DNA from: Candidatus Omnitrophota bacterium
GTDB taxonomy: Bacteria > Omnitrophota > Gorgyraeia > Aquiviventales > Aquiviventaceae
Reading direction: 5' to 3'
Assembly: GCA_016206685.1 (NCBI GenBank)
Contig: JACQRB010000060.1
Coordinates: 1 to 51,401 of the forward strand
Length of the DNA: 51,401 bases
The notes beneath the pieces were generated by a model that was not told the origin of the DNA, did no database searches, and was given only the letters and a program-made list of their open reading frames with translations. The stretch's first letter is position 1, and each line of letters begins with the position of its first letter. Position numbers and translations under genes: made by a program. Below are positions 17,015-26,358 of this stretch, piece by piece.

Positions 17015-20000
17015 CTACTTCCACAGTTGTTCGTAGAGTCGGTACGCCCGGCGCAACTGCCGCAGATACGGACTCACGCGACCATCCCCTTGACTGGCGA
17101 TGCCGAACCACTCCTCGTAATTCTTCCCGTCGGGAAATGGCCCGGACCAGTTCGGCGTCGTCTCCTGGACCGACGGGGAAAACCGCGGGGGCTGGCCGGC
17201 TTTCCACCACTCATCCGTCCAGGCGAAGACCACCCCGCCCAGCGCATTCCCGACGCCCCGTCCCGCCAGGTGATCCTCCAGATCCACCCAGCTGCCGAAA
17301 TGGTAGAGCATCTGATCCCGCTCGCTGATCTCCGGGGGTTTGTTGGCTTGATAGGCGGGGCACCCGAACTCAGTGATGAGGACCGGCTTATCCAGCCACT
17401 GCTGCACCGCTTCGAAGAAGCTGCGCCCGAAGCCATGCGCGCCCCGATAGACGTTGGCGCCGAAGACATCAATCGCGGGAGCCTGCTGGGCGATGAGGTC
17501 CACATACAGCCACTCTCCATTGGCAATCGCCACCGGGTGATGGGGGTCTTCCTTGTGGATCCACTCGGCGAGCTCGTTCAGAAAGGCGTAGAACTCCTTG
17601 GGGTATTGCGCGGCGTTGCCCCGCCCGCCGATGATCCCATGCACCCCGCCGTAGTTGTTCTCGTTGCCCAGGACCCACATCAGGATGTAGGGCTCGTCCT
17701 TGAACTCGCGCACCATCTGCCGCACGCTCTGGGTCATGCGTTTGCGCTGCTGCGGGTCGAGGTAGTTGGTTCCCTCCTCCCATTTCGCGCCGGAGCCGAC
17801 GGTGTACATCCCCACCAGATCCCCCATCAGCACCATGATGCCGTCCTGCTCATAGAGCTGGCGCAGGAGGGCTTTGTTGGACGCGTGATGGTAGAGCCGG
17901 AGCGTGTTGACGCCCAACTCCTTGAGCAACTGGAAGTCGCCGACCGTCGGCTCCTCCGGATCCTGCCGGTTGTTGGCGTTGGCGTCCACGAAGGTATCGA
18001 AGGGCCCGTCCGGCTTGCCGTTCTGATTGCGGTCCGCGGTCATCCAGTCTTTCAGAGTCCCTTCGTCAGGCGATTCGCCCACGGCGCTGGGTTGATATGA
18101 CATCCCGCGGATCACCCAGACCTTCCCATCCACCAGGAGTTGCCAGTGGCGGTTGGCGTACTGCCGCAGCCGCACCCGCCCCTTGCCAAGCTCCCGGCTG
18201 ACCGGCACCTGCGAGAGATCCTGCGAGGGCGGGTTGACCGCCTCGGGCTGGACGCGGACAAGTTGGCCAGGAGAGGCGCTCACGACATCGTTGTCAACGT
18301 CATTGTCGAAGCCGTGCTCCACGACGATCTTTGCGCCTTCCAACCGCAGCCCCAGCTCTGGATGGAGCCGCAAGAGCGCCTCGAGCTTGTCCCGCGCGAC
18401 CACCCCCACGTACCACGGCGTCTGGAACTCGGTCCACCCCACCGTTTCCGGAAAATGCACCAGCACCGCATCATAGGCTTTCACCGCCTGCTGGAGCAGC
18501 CCGGCGCGCTCCAGCGCCATCGCGGTGAAGAACTGCTTGACGCCGGGGGATTCCTGGGAGGAATCCGCCCATTTGAAAAAGCCCAAGGCGACGTTCGGGT
18601 GATACGTGAAATCCCAGACGCTCCCCGTCAGTTGGTCGGCTTCCAGCGCCGCGCGGTACGCCGGATCACGCAGCAGGCTCTGCTCGTTGGGATAAATACC
18701 CTCCCCCACCGCCGCCGCCAGCCCGTCGCGGTCCAGGATCTCGTAACGGTATTGCGGCGTGCCGATGCCATGGAACTGCCCGTAGCGCGCGTAGTCCACC
18801 ACGGGCTCGCTCCCTGGGTCCGCCAGTTGAAACGCCGGCGTCGCATGGCTCAGCGCATCTTGGATGACCGTCGAGACCTTGCGCTCCCACGCGGAGGGCT
18901 GATGTGTGAGAGCTGCCGGCACCGGCGCAGCAGGACGTCGCTCGACCACCACAGAACGGACAGCGCCGACTCGCCGGCTGGGGCGATAGCGGTCCAGCGG
19001 AGTCCCCGCCGCGATGCTCACGAACCCCGGCTCGCGCAACAGATAGGTCGCCTGCACGATCCCTTGCGCGTCCGTCTGCGCCGAGAAGGTTTGCTCGGTA
19101 TGTTCTTGGGGTTCGGCGACGGAATAGCGCACTGCTCGGTCCGCCAAGGGCTGACCGGCCGTATCTTTCACCGCGATGACGGCTTGCATGGAGACCAGCC
19201 CGTCCCCGTCCACTTCATACTGGTCCAGATCCGTCGAAATCGTCAGGGTTGCGGCAGGCTCATGCAGCCCGACCCAGATGAGGCGTTCCTGCTTCACGAG
19301 CGCCTGACCCTGGCCGTCGCGCGCTTCCATGGTCACCCGCAGCGACTTCGGTGAGCGAGCCGATGGCAGCGTCAACTGGGTCTTCCACCAGTGCGGACTC
19401 ACCTGCGTCACCGCTCGCCACTTGCCTCCGGCGACACGAACCCGGATGGACCTCACGGCGTCCGTGGTGTAGACGGCCACCGGCACGCGGTCCTGGTAGA
19501 CATCCTCCCCTGCCGGACTGAGCAGGATGGCGTGGTTATAGGTTTTCAGGGCGTCGTACAGCGGGCGCGGCTCCGGCTCGGTCTGCTCGGCTGACTGAAA
19601 GCGCATGATCCCGAACCACTCCTCCGGATCTTGCGTATCGTGGGTCTGCTCATCCCCGGTGGACTCTGCCTGTTTCCACCACTCATCATTCCACTCAAAC
19701 ACACATGCCCCTTGGGCGCCAGCCTGAAAGACCGCATCCCAGAGCTTCACGACTTCCCGGGCTTGCTCCTCTTCGGTATGCCCGCCGTAGCCGGATCGTC
19801 GTGCCATCGGCGAGACGGACAGCCCCACCTCGGTCACGATGAGGGGTTTACGCCCGGCGGCGGTGCGCTTGAGATACTCGAGGTAGCCGCGAAACGTGAG
19901 GCTGTGGGAGACGCTGGCAGGCTCATAGGGATAGAGGTTGAGCCCAATCAGATCCCAGAACGACAGGTCCAAGGCCGGCAGTTGCGGCCAATTCGCGTAG

Positions 20001-20557
20001 GACACCGGCCGCTGCGGGTCCGCGTCTTTCGCTGTCTGGTACGCCAGGCGCAACAGCGCATTCGTCTGGGATAAGCCCGCGAGGTAGACACGTTCCGGCA
20101 GCAGCTCATTGCCGACCAGGACGGCCAACACGTTGTCACTCTGCGCCGCTCGTTTCACTTCCCTCCGGACGGTGTCCAGCGTGGTCTTCTGGAACGCCTC
20201 GGAGAGGTAATTGCCCCGCTGGTCCACCCAGATGCCCTGGAGGACCATCAGCCCGTATTGCTTCGCCAGCGCCAACTGCTCAGGCGTCAGGGGCGCCCAG
20301 GTGCGCAGGGTGTTGAAGCCCGCCTCGCGAATCTTCGCGAAATCCTTCGCCATCACCTCAAGACTCACCGGCGTGGTCCATGGCAGCTGTCCTGGACGCG
20401 CCGGTGAATAGCCCACCCCCTTGACGAGGAACGCTTCGCCGTCCACGTACAGCCACTGGTCGCGCACTTCGATCCTCGACTCACTACCCCGCTGGGCGCT
20501 CGCCGGCGCCGCGGCACAAACCATCCCTATCAGCAGGCTCAGAATCCAGGTCATCAC
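17015..20557 (-). CDS. Exported glycoside hydrolase with two complete TIM barrels
   Basis: 1,180 residues with a signal peptide (about 1-21, ending ASA-Q). Barrel 1 (about 30-345) resembles the GH2/GH5-type catalytic domain, with acid/base GNE at E151 and nucleophile TE at E243. A beta-sandwich part follows (about 350-560, including an invasin/Big-like domain with VKDTAGQPLADRAVRYSV), then a mostly helical middle (about 570-770). Barrel 2 (about 800-1180) repeats the plan with GNEN near 966 and TEFG near 1061. Between its first strands sit two Asp/Asn-rich loops (DRNQNGKPDG and DANANNRQDPEEP) that look calcium-binding. Both barrels end with a WTDEWWK or WNDEWWK element and an EEWFGI motif, so they are probably an internal duplication. 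It acts in the periplasm or outside the cell on a beta-glycan. Start is GTG 20557 or ATG 20554. Confidence 0.85.
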   Translation of the reverse strand: MMTWILSLLIGMVCAAAPASAQRGSESRIEVRDQWLYVDGEAFLVKGVGYSPARPGQLPWTTPVSLEVMAKDFAKIREAGFNTLRTWAPLTPEQLALAKQYGLMVLQGIWVDQRGNYLSEAFQKTTLDTVRREVKRAAQSDNVLAVLVGNELLPERVYLAGLSQTNALLRLAYQTAKDADPQRPVSYANWPQLPALDLSFWDLIGLNLYPYEPASVSHSLTFRGYLEYLKRTAAGRKPLIVTEVGLSVSPMARRSGYGGHTEEEQAREVVKLWDAVFQAGAQGACVFEWNDEWWKQAESTGDEQTHDTQDPEEWFGIMRFQSAEQTEPEPRPLYDALKTYNHAILLSPAGEDVYQDRVPVAVYTTDAVRSIRVRVAGGKWRAVTQVSPHWWKTQLTLPSARSPKSLRVTMEARDGQGQALVKQERLIWVGLHEPAATLTISTDLDQYEVDGDGLVSMQAVIAVKDTAGQPLADRAVRYSVAEPQEHTEQTFSAQTDAQGIVQATYLLREPGFVSIAAGTPLDRYRPSRRVGAVRSVVVERRPAAPVPAALTHQPSAWERKVSTVIQDALSHATPAFQLADPGSEPVVDYARYGQFHGIGTPQYRYEILDRDGLAAAVGEGIYPNEQSLLRDPAYRAALEADQLTGSVWDFTYHPNVALGFFKWADSSQESPGVKQFFTAMALERAGLLQQAVKAYDAVLVHFPETVGWTEFQTPWYVGVVARDKLEALLRLHPELGLRLEGAKIVVEHGFDNDVDNDVVSASPGQLVRVQPEAVNPPSQDLSQVPVSRELGKGRVRLRQYANRHWQLLVDGKVWVIRGMSYQPSAVGESPDEGTLKDWMTADRNQNGKPDGPFDTFVDANANNRQDPEEPTVGDFQLLKELGVNTLRLYHHASNKALLRQLYEQDGIMVLMGDLVGMYTVGSGAKWEEGTNYLDPQQRKRMTQSVRQMVREFKDEPYILMWVLGNENNYGGVHGIIGGRGNAAQYPKEFYAFLNELAEWIHKEDPHHPVAIANGEWLYVDLIAQQAPAIDVFGANVYRGAHGFGRSFFEAVQQWLDKPVLITEFGCPAYQANKPPEISERDQMLYHFGSWVDLEDHLAGRGVGNALGGVVFAWTDEWWKAGQPPRFSPSVQETTPNWSGPFPDGKNYEEWFGIASQGDGRVSPYLRQLRRAYRLYEQLWK

Positions 20558-20571
20558 GATGGGGCAGGCGG

Positions 20572-23265
20572 TTAGAACTTGCTCGAGTAGACGAGGCGCA
20601 CCAGATGCTGGGTATCAAGCGTGGGATAGGAGTCGCCGAACGGATCCACGCTGAACAGCGCCGGGGTGGGCCCCAGCGCCGCCTCGCCGAACTCGAGGTT
20701 CAAGTTGGAGTCGTCAGAAATTTTCCACGCCATCCGTCCATAGAGTCCGTGGTGGCTGCGGAAGTCCGCGCCCGCGCCGGCGTTCTCATTGGTCACGTCG
20801 ATCGCCCAACTGACCACATAGCGCCCGATGATGACCAGCCGTTTCATCGGAGACCACGCCGCCAAGAAACCCACGTGGTTGATGTTGTCATCAATCTGTC
20901 CGGCGTGCTCGAACTCGTTGCGGGTCCAATCCACCGCCAGCTCCAGGCGTTCCGCCGGCGCCGCATACACCCCGGCCCTGAAGACGTCGAAGAACGGATA
21001 CGGCGGCTGCGGGAAGAACCCCTGGCCGAACAGGAACGGGCTCTCGACGCGGATGACCTGCCCGTCCTCGGTGACGGTGGCAAAGCTGGAGCTGTTGAGC
21101 AGCCCGCGCGGAAAATTGCCCGTCGCCGCGGTCGTGTCGTTGGTCCGCTCCCACGTCCCCCACACGGCGAAGCGGTCGCCCGGGGCAAGCTCCGCGCCGA
21201 GGGAGTACGTCAGCAGCGAGGGATCCCGCCCATCCACAATCGCGGCGTTGGCCACCGGCGTGCCCGTATCGGCATCCACGATGAAGGGATCAATGCCGCC
21301 GACGGTCTTGGGCAGATCGTGATAGAGCAACAGGGTCTTCGCCGTCAGCCACGTCATGGGCTTGAGGGTGTTTTCCTGGCGCACCACGGTTTCCACGTAC
21401 GTGCCGTCGGTCCGATGGACGTTCCGGACGTCCACCGACGGCTCCCAGCGCGCCTCCCAGACCTTGCCGCCCAAGCGCACGCCCACGGCGTCGCGCCCCG
21501 CATCCACGCCGTTGCCGATGCGCACGGCGTCCAGGTCGCTCCAGGTGAAGGCGCCCGGCGGCGTGACCTCCTGCAACAGGCTCAACTTGCGCTTCAGATG
21601 CACGTGGCGTCCCCAGAACTGATCCGCTCGCGTATTGCGGTAATTCGCCAGGCCCGGGTCAAAGCCCTCATCCATATGGGTGTAGAACGCGCGGCTGGTG
21701 AGCCGCTCGCCGAACGACTTGATGGTCAGCGCGTTGTGCCACGCCCATCCCCGACGGTCGCTCTTGAAATTGCTCGTGAGATCCTGAACCGTCTTGGACA
21801 GGGCGCCCTCCCCTTCCCACGTGACTCCCTCCACCGGGCTCGCCCGCAGGTCCACGGCATAGACGTTGTTGGTGGCATCTTTGCGCCCGTCGTCATAGCC
21901 CCAGCGGGTCGTGTACACGCCGCCCGCGCTCAGGCGATCCTCAAACCACGTCTGCTTCACACGCGTCATGCCCAGGAAGCTGCTGAAGCGTCCGTAGTCC
22001 TGCCACAGGGTCTTGGGAGACGCCACCGCCCCCTGCACCGACGTGCCCTCGAACGGCTGCCATTGCAACGTGGTGCCGCGCAGGGCGGTCAGGCGGGTCA
22101 GGTCGCTGTCCCTGGTGAAGAACGACAGATCATCCGACCATTCCCCGCGGGTGAAATCCTGCGGCGTCGCGCCGGAATTGAGGCGTCCGGGCAGCCACTC
22201 ATCCAGCCACGGCGAGGGCTCCCAGTAGATATGGTGGTTGGACAGGTGCAAGGGGTCATCGGAGGTGAGCGTCTGGTCCTCGAGCGCCAGGGGAAAGACG
22301 CGGAAATCCACCACGTCGTTGTGATAGCCGGTCCAGAGCCAGCGGATGGGTTGGAACGTGTACTCGATCTCCGCGCTGGGAATGGCGAAGGTGTTGCCGA
22401 AGACGCTCGTCACCGACGTGGGGACGGTGCGCCCCTCGCTGACCTCGATCTCTGGCGTGGCAAATGAATCCCCATTGTTCAAGGTGAAGAAGGTTTCGTT
22501 GATCGCCGTGTTGGTCGGGCTCCACCATTTCAACTCCACCTCGACGCTGTCTGTCGGGGTGCTCCCGACCACGGTGATGGGATTGGTCCTGCCCACGAAG
22601 CTCCAGGGATCCACGGTGAGGTTTGAGTGGAGCTGCCACGGAGTCGTGTCGTTGCTATCCACGTTCACGCGCAGGCGGCTGAACACGCGCGGGTCAAACG
22701 TGTTGTACCGGAAAGGCCCGGAGAAGATGCGGAAGTTGCGTTCGTTCAGATCGCCATTGGCTTCCTGCAGGACGAGGTCATCCCGCCTCACCCCAATGGT
22801 CGAGCGCATCTCCCCGCTGACGGCCAGTGGCGCGATCCGTTCATTCAGCCGACGGATCGGTCCGTAGCCACCGCTCACAGCGGCCTCTCCCGGAGGTTGG
22901 CTCGTGGGCGAGGGCATCAGAGCGCCTGAGAGCGCCTGTTGGATCGCCGCCTCACGGGTGTGCGCCGGCATCGTCGCGAGGCGGGTCAGCGTGTCCTCCA
23001 TCGCGCGGCCCCGCAGCGCCTGGCGTTTCTGCTCAAGGAGGGCGACCTGGAGTTGCGCCTGCCGGTGGGTAGGCTCGAGGAGCAGGAGCTTGTGCAGCTC
23101 GTGGATGGCGTCGGCGTCTCGACCGGTCTTGAGATATTCCTGCGCCAGCTGGTAGAGAAACTCCGCAGGGTGAGTCGGCGAAGCGAGCACGCCGCCGGCA
23201 AGATTCGACCACACCACCATCCCCGCCGTGAGGGAGGTGCACCAGGACGGTCGCGCCATCCTCAT
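20572..23265 (-). CDS. Outer-membrane beta-barrel protein with N-terminal TPR segment
   Basis: About 897 residues. A signal peptide (ending LAS) is followed by a short TPR-like helical region (about 35-110, FLYQLAQEYLKTGRDADAIHELHKLL), then roughly 700 residues of alternating polar and aromatic beta strands ending in VRLVYSSKF. The C-terminal Phe is the outer-membrane insertion signal. It could be a porin or glycan exporter/importer for the locus. The start is uncertain between ATG 23265 and 23259; an in-frame TTG at 23280 overlaps the upstream stop. It lies between the triple-repeat TPR protein and the exported hydrolase, so the three probably handle one glycan. Confidence 0.82.
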   Translation of the reverse strand: MRMARPSWCTSLTAGMVVWSNLAGGVLASPTHPAEFLYQLAQEYLKTGRDADAIHELHKLLLLEPTHRQAQLQVALLEQKRQALRGRAMEDTLTRLATMPAHTREAAIQQALSGALMPSPTSQPPGEAAVSGGYGPIRRLNERIAPLAVSGEMRSTIGVRRDDLVLQEANGDLNERNFRIFSGPFRYNTFDPRVFSRLRVNVDSNDTTPWQLHSNLTVDPWSFVGRTNPITVVGSTPTDSVEVELKWWSPTNTAINETFFTLNNGDSFATPEIEVSEGRTVPTSVTSVFGNTFAIPSAEIEYTFQPIRWLWTGYHNDVVDFRVFPLALEDQTLTSDDPLHLSNHHIYWEPSPWLDEWLPGRLNSGATPQDFTRGEWSDDLSFFTRDSDLTRLTALRGTTLQWQPFEGTSVQGAVASPKTLWQDYGRFSSFLGMTRVKQTWFEDRLSAGGVYTTRWGYDDGRKDATNNVYAVDLRASPVEGVTWEGEGALSKTVQDLTSNFKSDRRGWAWHNALTIKSFGERLTSRAFYTHMDEGFDPGLANYRNTRADQFWGRHVHLKRKLSLLQEVTPPGAFTWSDLDAVRIGNGVDAGRDAVGVRLGGKVWEARWEPSVDVRNVHRTDGTYVETVVRQENTLKPMTWLTAKTLLLYHDLPKTVGGIDPFIVDADTGTPVANAAIVDGRDPSLLTYSLGAELAPGDRFAVWGTWERTNDTTAATGNFPRGLLNSSSFATVTEDGQVIRVESPFLFGQGFFPQPPYPFFDVFRAGVYAAPAERLELAVDWTRNEFEHAGQIDDNINHVGFLAAWSPMKRLVIIGRYVVSWAIDVTNENAGAGADFRSHHGLYGRMAWKISDDSNLNLEFGEAALGPTPALFSVDPFGDSYPTLDTQHLVRLVYSSKF

Positions 23266-23276
23266 GGGCTGATGGC

Positions 23277-24566
23277 TCAACTCCCGCTTAACGCCAAGAT
23301 CTTGTTGAGCCGGTCACGCGCTCCCACAGCCACTTTCCAGAACCAGCCTCGGGCGTCCCAGCATTGGGCGTACCCGAAATCGTTGATGACGCGCTCAAAC
23401 GCGGCCCGGGCTTCCTGGTAGCGCTTCTGCGCGATGAGGGACTCCCCCAGCACGAAGTAGCAGGTCGCCACGTCGTTGAGCGCCCAGTGCTCAAAGACCT
23501 TCTCCTTGGGAGGAAAACCGCTCAGCGACGCCTGTTGCCGCTTGGCATCGGCCTCATACAGCTCGATGCATTTCTTGACGTAGAGCTCCACGCCCCGATG
23601 GTCGCTCTTGTCGAGCGCCCCCCAGGCTTTCTTGACGAGGGTCTCCGACTTGTAGTCGCCGAAGTCGTAGGGCGTGCCGATGGTGCTGAGCTTGTCGCTC
23701 GCGGCGTCCGCGACGCGCCAGAACCAGCCTTGCGGGTCCCACGCCTGGGCGAACGGGAACTGCTCGATCACCCCTTGAAACGCCTGTTGCGCGTCCTGGA
23801 TCTTCCCCTGCGCCAGGAGGGACTGCCCCCGGATGAAGTAGGCGGTCCCCACGTCGTTGAGCGCCCACAACTTCGGGGCGTCCTCTGCCGAGGCGAAGGC
23901 CTTCAACTCGGCTTGCTGTTGCGTGGCTTGCGCGTGGTAGAGCTCGATGCACTTCTTGGCGTAGAGCTCGACCGCCCGGTGGTCACCCTGGGTCAGCGCC
24001 TCCCAGGCGTTCGTCGTCAGCGTCGAGGATTTATAGTCGCCGAAGTCCACGCCGGTGCCCGCGGTGTCGAGCCTGTCCTGAGCCGCCTGGGCGACCTTCC
24101 AGTACCAGCCCTGCGGGTCCCACGCTTGCGCGTAGGGGAAGCGCTCAATCACCGTCTTGAGCGCGGCGTCCGCCTCCGACGCCTTGCCCTGCGCCGACAG
24201 GGACTGTCCGTGGATCAGGTAGCAGGTCGCCACGTCGTTGAGCGCCCAGTAGCCGGCGGCTTGGTCCTTCGGCGCAAATGCCGTCAGGCCGGAGGCCTGC
24301 TGGACCGCCTTGGCTTCATAGAGCTGGATGCACTTCTTCGTGTACGCCTCCACCGCCGCATGGTCGCCGCCCTTGAGCGCATCCCAGGCTTTACGGGTCA
24401 GCGTCTCAGAGGTCAGATTGCCGAAGTCATACTGCGGCTGACCGGTCTGCGCGACGCTTGCAGGCGCCGTCGGCGCGCTCGACGTCCCCGCTTCCGCTCC
24501 GGCGACGCTGCCCGCCATCGCACTGACCACGACCCAACTCCCCACCGTCCACAGGTATCGTCTCAT
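23277..24566 (-). CDS. Exported protein made of three TPR-like repeats of about 118 residues
   Basis: 429 residues. A signal peptide (about 1-24) is followed by three near-identical units. Each begins with YDFG or VDFG, then a TL-x3-AW-x-AL helix, GDH-x-AVE-x-Y-x-KKCI-x-LY, a WALNDV helix, and ends with YAQ-x-WDPQGWFWKVA. Each unit holds about three helical hairpins and two conserved Trp-rich ends. I do not know a biochemical function; similar proteins accompany glycan-active genes, and the Trp-rich surface suggests sugar or protein binding. The ATG at 24566 follows a strong GGAAGGAGGGAG ribosome site. Its stop codon is next to the start of the outer-membrane barrel gene. Confidence 0.8.
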   Translation of the reverse strand: MRRYLWTVGSWVVVSAMAGSVAGAEAGTSSAPTAPASVAQTGQPQYDFGNLTSETLTRKAWDALKGGDHAAVEAYTKKCIQLYEAKAVQQASGLTAFAPKDQAAGYWALNDVATCYLIHGQSLSAQGKASEADAALKTVIERFPYAQAWDPQGWYWKVAQAAQDRLDTAGTGVDFGDYKSSTLTTNAWEALTQGDHRAVELYAKKCIELYHAQATQQQAELKAFASAEDAPKLWALNDVGTAYFIRGQSLLAQGKIQDAQQAFQGVIEQFPFAQAWDPQGWFWRVADAASDKLSTIGTPYDFGDYKSETLVKKAWGALDKSDHRGVELYVKKCIELYEADAKRQQASLSGFPPKEKVFEHWALNDVATCYFVLGESLIAQKRYQEARAAFERVINDFGYAQCWDARGWFWKVAVGARDRLNKILALSGS

Positions 24567-24588
24567 CGCACTCCCTCCTTCCATTGCG

Positions 24589-25470
24589 TCATCCTTTCAA
24601 CGCGCCGGCGGTGATCCCCTGGATGATGTAGCGTTGCATCACCAGGTAGATCACGACCACCGGCAGGATGGTGATCACCATCCCCGCCATCAACAGCGAA
24701 TAATCCGTCAGGTGCGCCCCCTGAAAGGCCAACAGCCCCCGTTGGAGCGGCATCAGTTCATGCCGCGAAAACACCAGGTACGCCAAGAGGAATTCATTCC
24801 ACGCCGCCAGGGTGGTGCTCAACGCCACGACGGCCAGCGCCGGCTTCGCCAGCGGTAGCATAATATGCCAGAATACCCCCAAGACCCCGCTGCCGTCAAC
24901 CTTCGCCGACTCCTCCAGCTCCTTCGGGATGGCGTCGAAGAACGGCTTCATGATGAAGATCCCAAACGGCAGCCCGCCGTTGATCTGCGGCAAGATGTAG
25001 CCCAGCCGTGGCAGGAATTCGCCCGCTCCTTGGTCAATCAGCCCAAACTGTGTCAGCAGGATGTAGAGCGCGACGAACGCCCCGGGGATGGGCACGAGCA
25101 TCGTCGAGAGCAGCAGCTTGTGCAGGAATCCGGACCCGCGAAAGGCGAACCGCGAAAACGCATACGCCGCCAACGACGAGAGGATCAGCACCCCCAGGAC
25201 GGTCATGAACGTGTACCCCAGCGAATTGAGGAAGTACATGCCGAAGCGCCCCTTCGTCCACGCCAGGAGGTAGTTCCCCACGTGCGCCGGCACCGGCACG
25301 GGCGAGAAGTCCGTGAAGACGGTTTGCTGGGTCTTGAGGCTGGACGACACCATCCACCCCAGCGGGAACAGGCAACTGATCGCCACCGGCAGGCACAGCG
25401 TGTGCGACGCCGCATGGACGGCGAAACGGCGAAGCCGCTGCTTCAGGAGCATCCGTTGCGCCCTGGTCAT
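24589..25470 (-). CDS. ABC sugar transporter, MalG-type inner-membrane permease
   Basis: A 293-residue permease with six predicted spans. The EAA loop that contacts the ATPase reads ELEESAKVDGSGVLGVFWHIMLPLAKPAL. It belongs to the carbohydrate uptake 1 (CUT1) class. Its ATG overlaps the stop codon of the MalF-type permease (ATGA). Longer in-frame extensions upstream are spurious because they run antiparallel to that gene's coding frame and lack membrane features. No ATP-binding subunit is encoded nearby, so a shared MsmX/UgpC-like ATPase elsewhere is probably used. Confidence 0.94.
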   Translation of the reverse strand: MTRAQRMLLKQRLRRFAVHAASHTLCLPVAISCLFPLGWMVSSSLKTQQTVFTDFSPVPVPAHVGNYLLAWTKGRFGMYFLNSLGYTFMTVLGVLILSSLAAYAFSRFAFRGSGFLHKLLLSTMLVPIPGAFVALYILLTQFGLIDQGAGEFLPRLGYILPQINGGLPFGIFIMKPFFDAIPKELEESAKVDGSGVLGVFWHIMLPLAKPALAVVALSTTLAAWNEFLLAYLVFSRHELMPLQRGLLAFQGAHLTDYSLLMAGMVITILPVVVIYLVMQRYIIQGITAGALKG

Positions 25471-26354
25471 GCGGTCGCTCGATTCATTCCTCTTGACAAG
25501 CGCATCTGCAACAACGAGACGGCCAACAGGATGAGCCCGAACACGATGCCCTGCGCGCAGGCGTAGCCCAGCCTGGAGGAGCCCAGCAGGCTCGCCATGA
25601 TCCGGGTGATCGGCACCTCGGTGTGGAAGGCGGGCCCGCCCTGCGTCGTCGCCATGATCAGCGCGAAGATCTGCATCGTGCCTAAGATCGTGAGCACCGA
25701 GACCACCACGCCCACCGGCATCAGCAGCGGCAGGGTGATGTGGCGGAAGCGCAGCCAGGCGTTCGCCCCATCCACCGTCGCGGCTTCGTAGAGCTCCTGC
25801 GGGATGGTCTGCAGACCCGCCAGGAAGATCACGAACCCCCAGCCGAATCCCTTCCACATATGGATCACCGCCACCGCGGTGATCGCCGTCTTGGGATCCG
25901 CCAGCCAGCTCCGGGCAAACTGGCCAAGGCCCAGCGCCTTAAGGCACTCGTTGAAAATCCCGTAGTTGCCGTCGTAGATCCACGCCCAGATCAACCCGAC
26001 GACGATTTCGGAGAGGATCGGCGGGAGGAAGAACAGCGTCCGGTAGAACGTCCCGAAGCGGATGCGCCGGTTCACCGTCAACGCCAGGATCAGCGCCAGC
26101 GAATTCTGAAAGGCCAGCGCCATCGCGGTGATCGTGCCGGCCTGCCAGAACGAGCGCCAGAACACCGCATCGTGCATGACGACCGACCAGTAGTTGCCCA
26201 AGCCCACGAACTGCTTGATGGGGCTGACGCCGTCCCATTCGAACAAACTGAGGTACGTCAGGAGGGAAAACGAATACACGCTGAAGACCGAGAAGAGGAC
26301 GAGCGCCGGGATGATGAACAGATAGGGAACCACAGACTGCTTTCTCAGCGCCAT
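25467..26354 (-). CDS. ABC sugar transporter, MalF-type inner-membrane permease
   Basis: A 295-residue CUT1 permease. It has N-terminal span SVVPYLFIIPALVLFSVFSVY, five further spans and the EAA loop ELYEAATVDGANAWLRFRHITLPLLMP. The ATG at 26354 sits a few bases after the stop codon of the binding-protein gene. A longer open frame exists upstream but would overlap that gene and is Arg/Ser/Pro-rich without domain features. It pairs with the MalG-type permease that follows. Confidence 0.94.
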   Translation of the reverse strand: MALRKQSVVPYLFIIPALVLFSVFSVYSFSLLTYLSLFEWDGVSPIKQFVGLGNYWSVVMHDAVFWRSFWQAGTITAMALAFQNSLALILALTVNRRIRFGTFYRTLFFLPPILSEIVVGLIWAWIYDGNYGIFNECLKALGLGQFARSWLADPKTAITAVAVIHMWKGFGWGFVIFLAGLQTIPQELYEAATVDGANAWLRFRHITLPLLMPVGVVVSVLTILGTMQIFALIMATTQGGPAFHTEVPITRIMASLLGSSRLGYACAQGIVFGLILLAVSLLQMRLSRGMNRATA

Positions 26355-26358
26355 CACG

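Noticed and set aside
20605..22467. A 620-codon plus-strand open frame opposite the outer-membrane barrel gene
   Set aside because: Its composition is the low-complexity Arg/Gly/His typical of antisense frames, and the minus-strand product has a signal peptide and barrel features.
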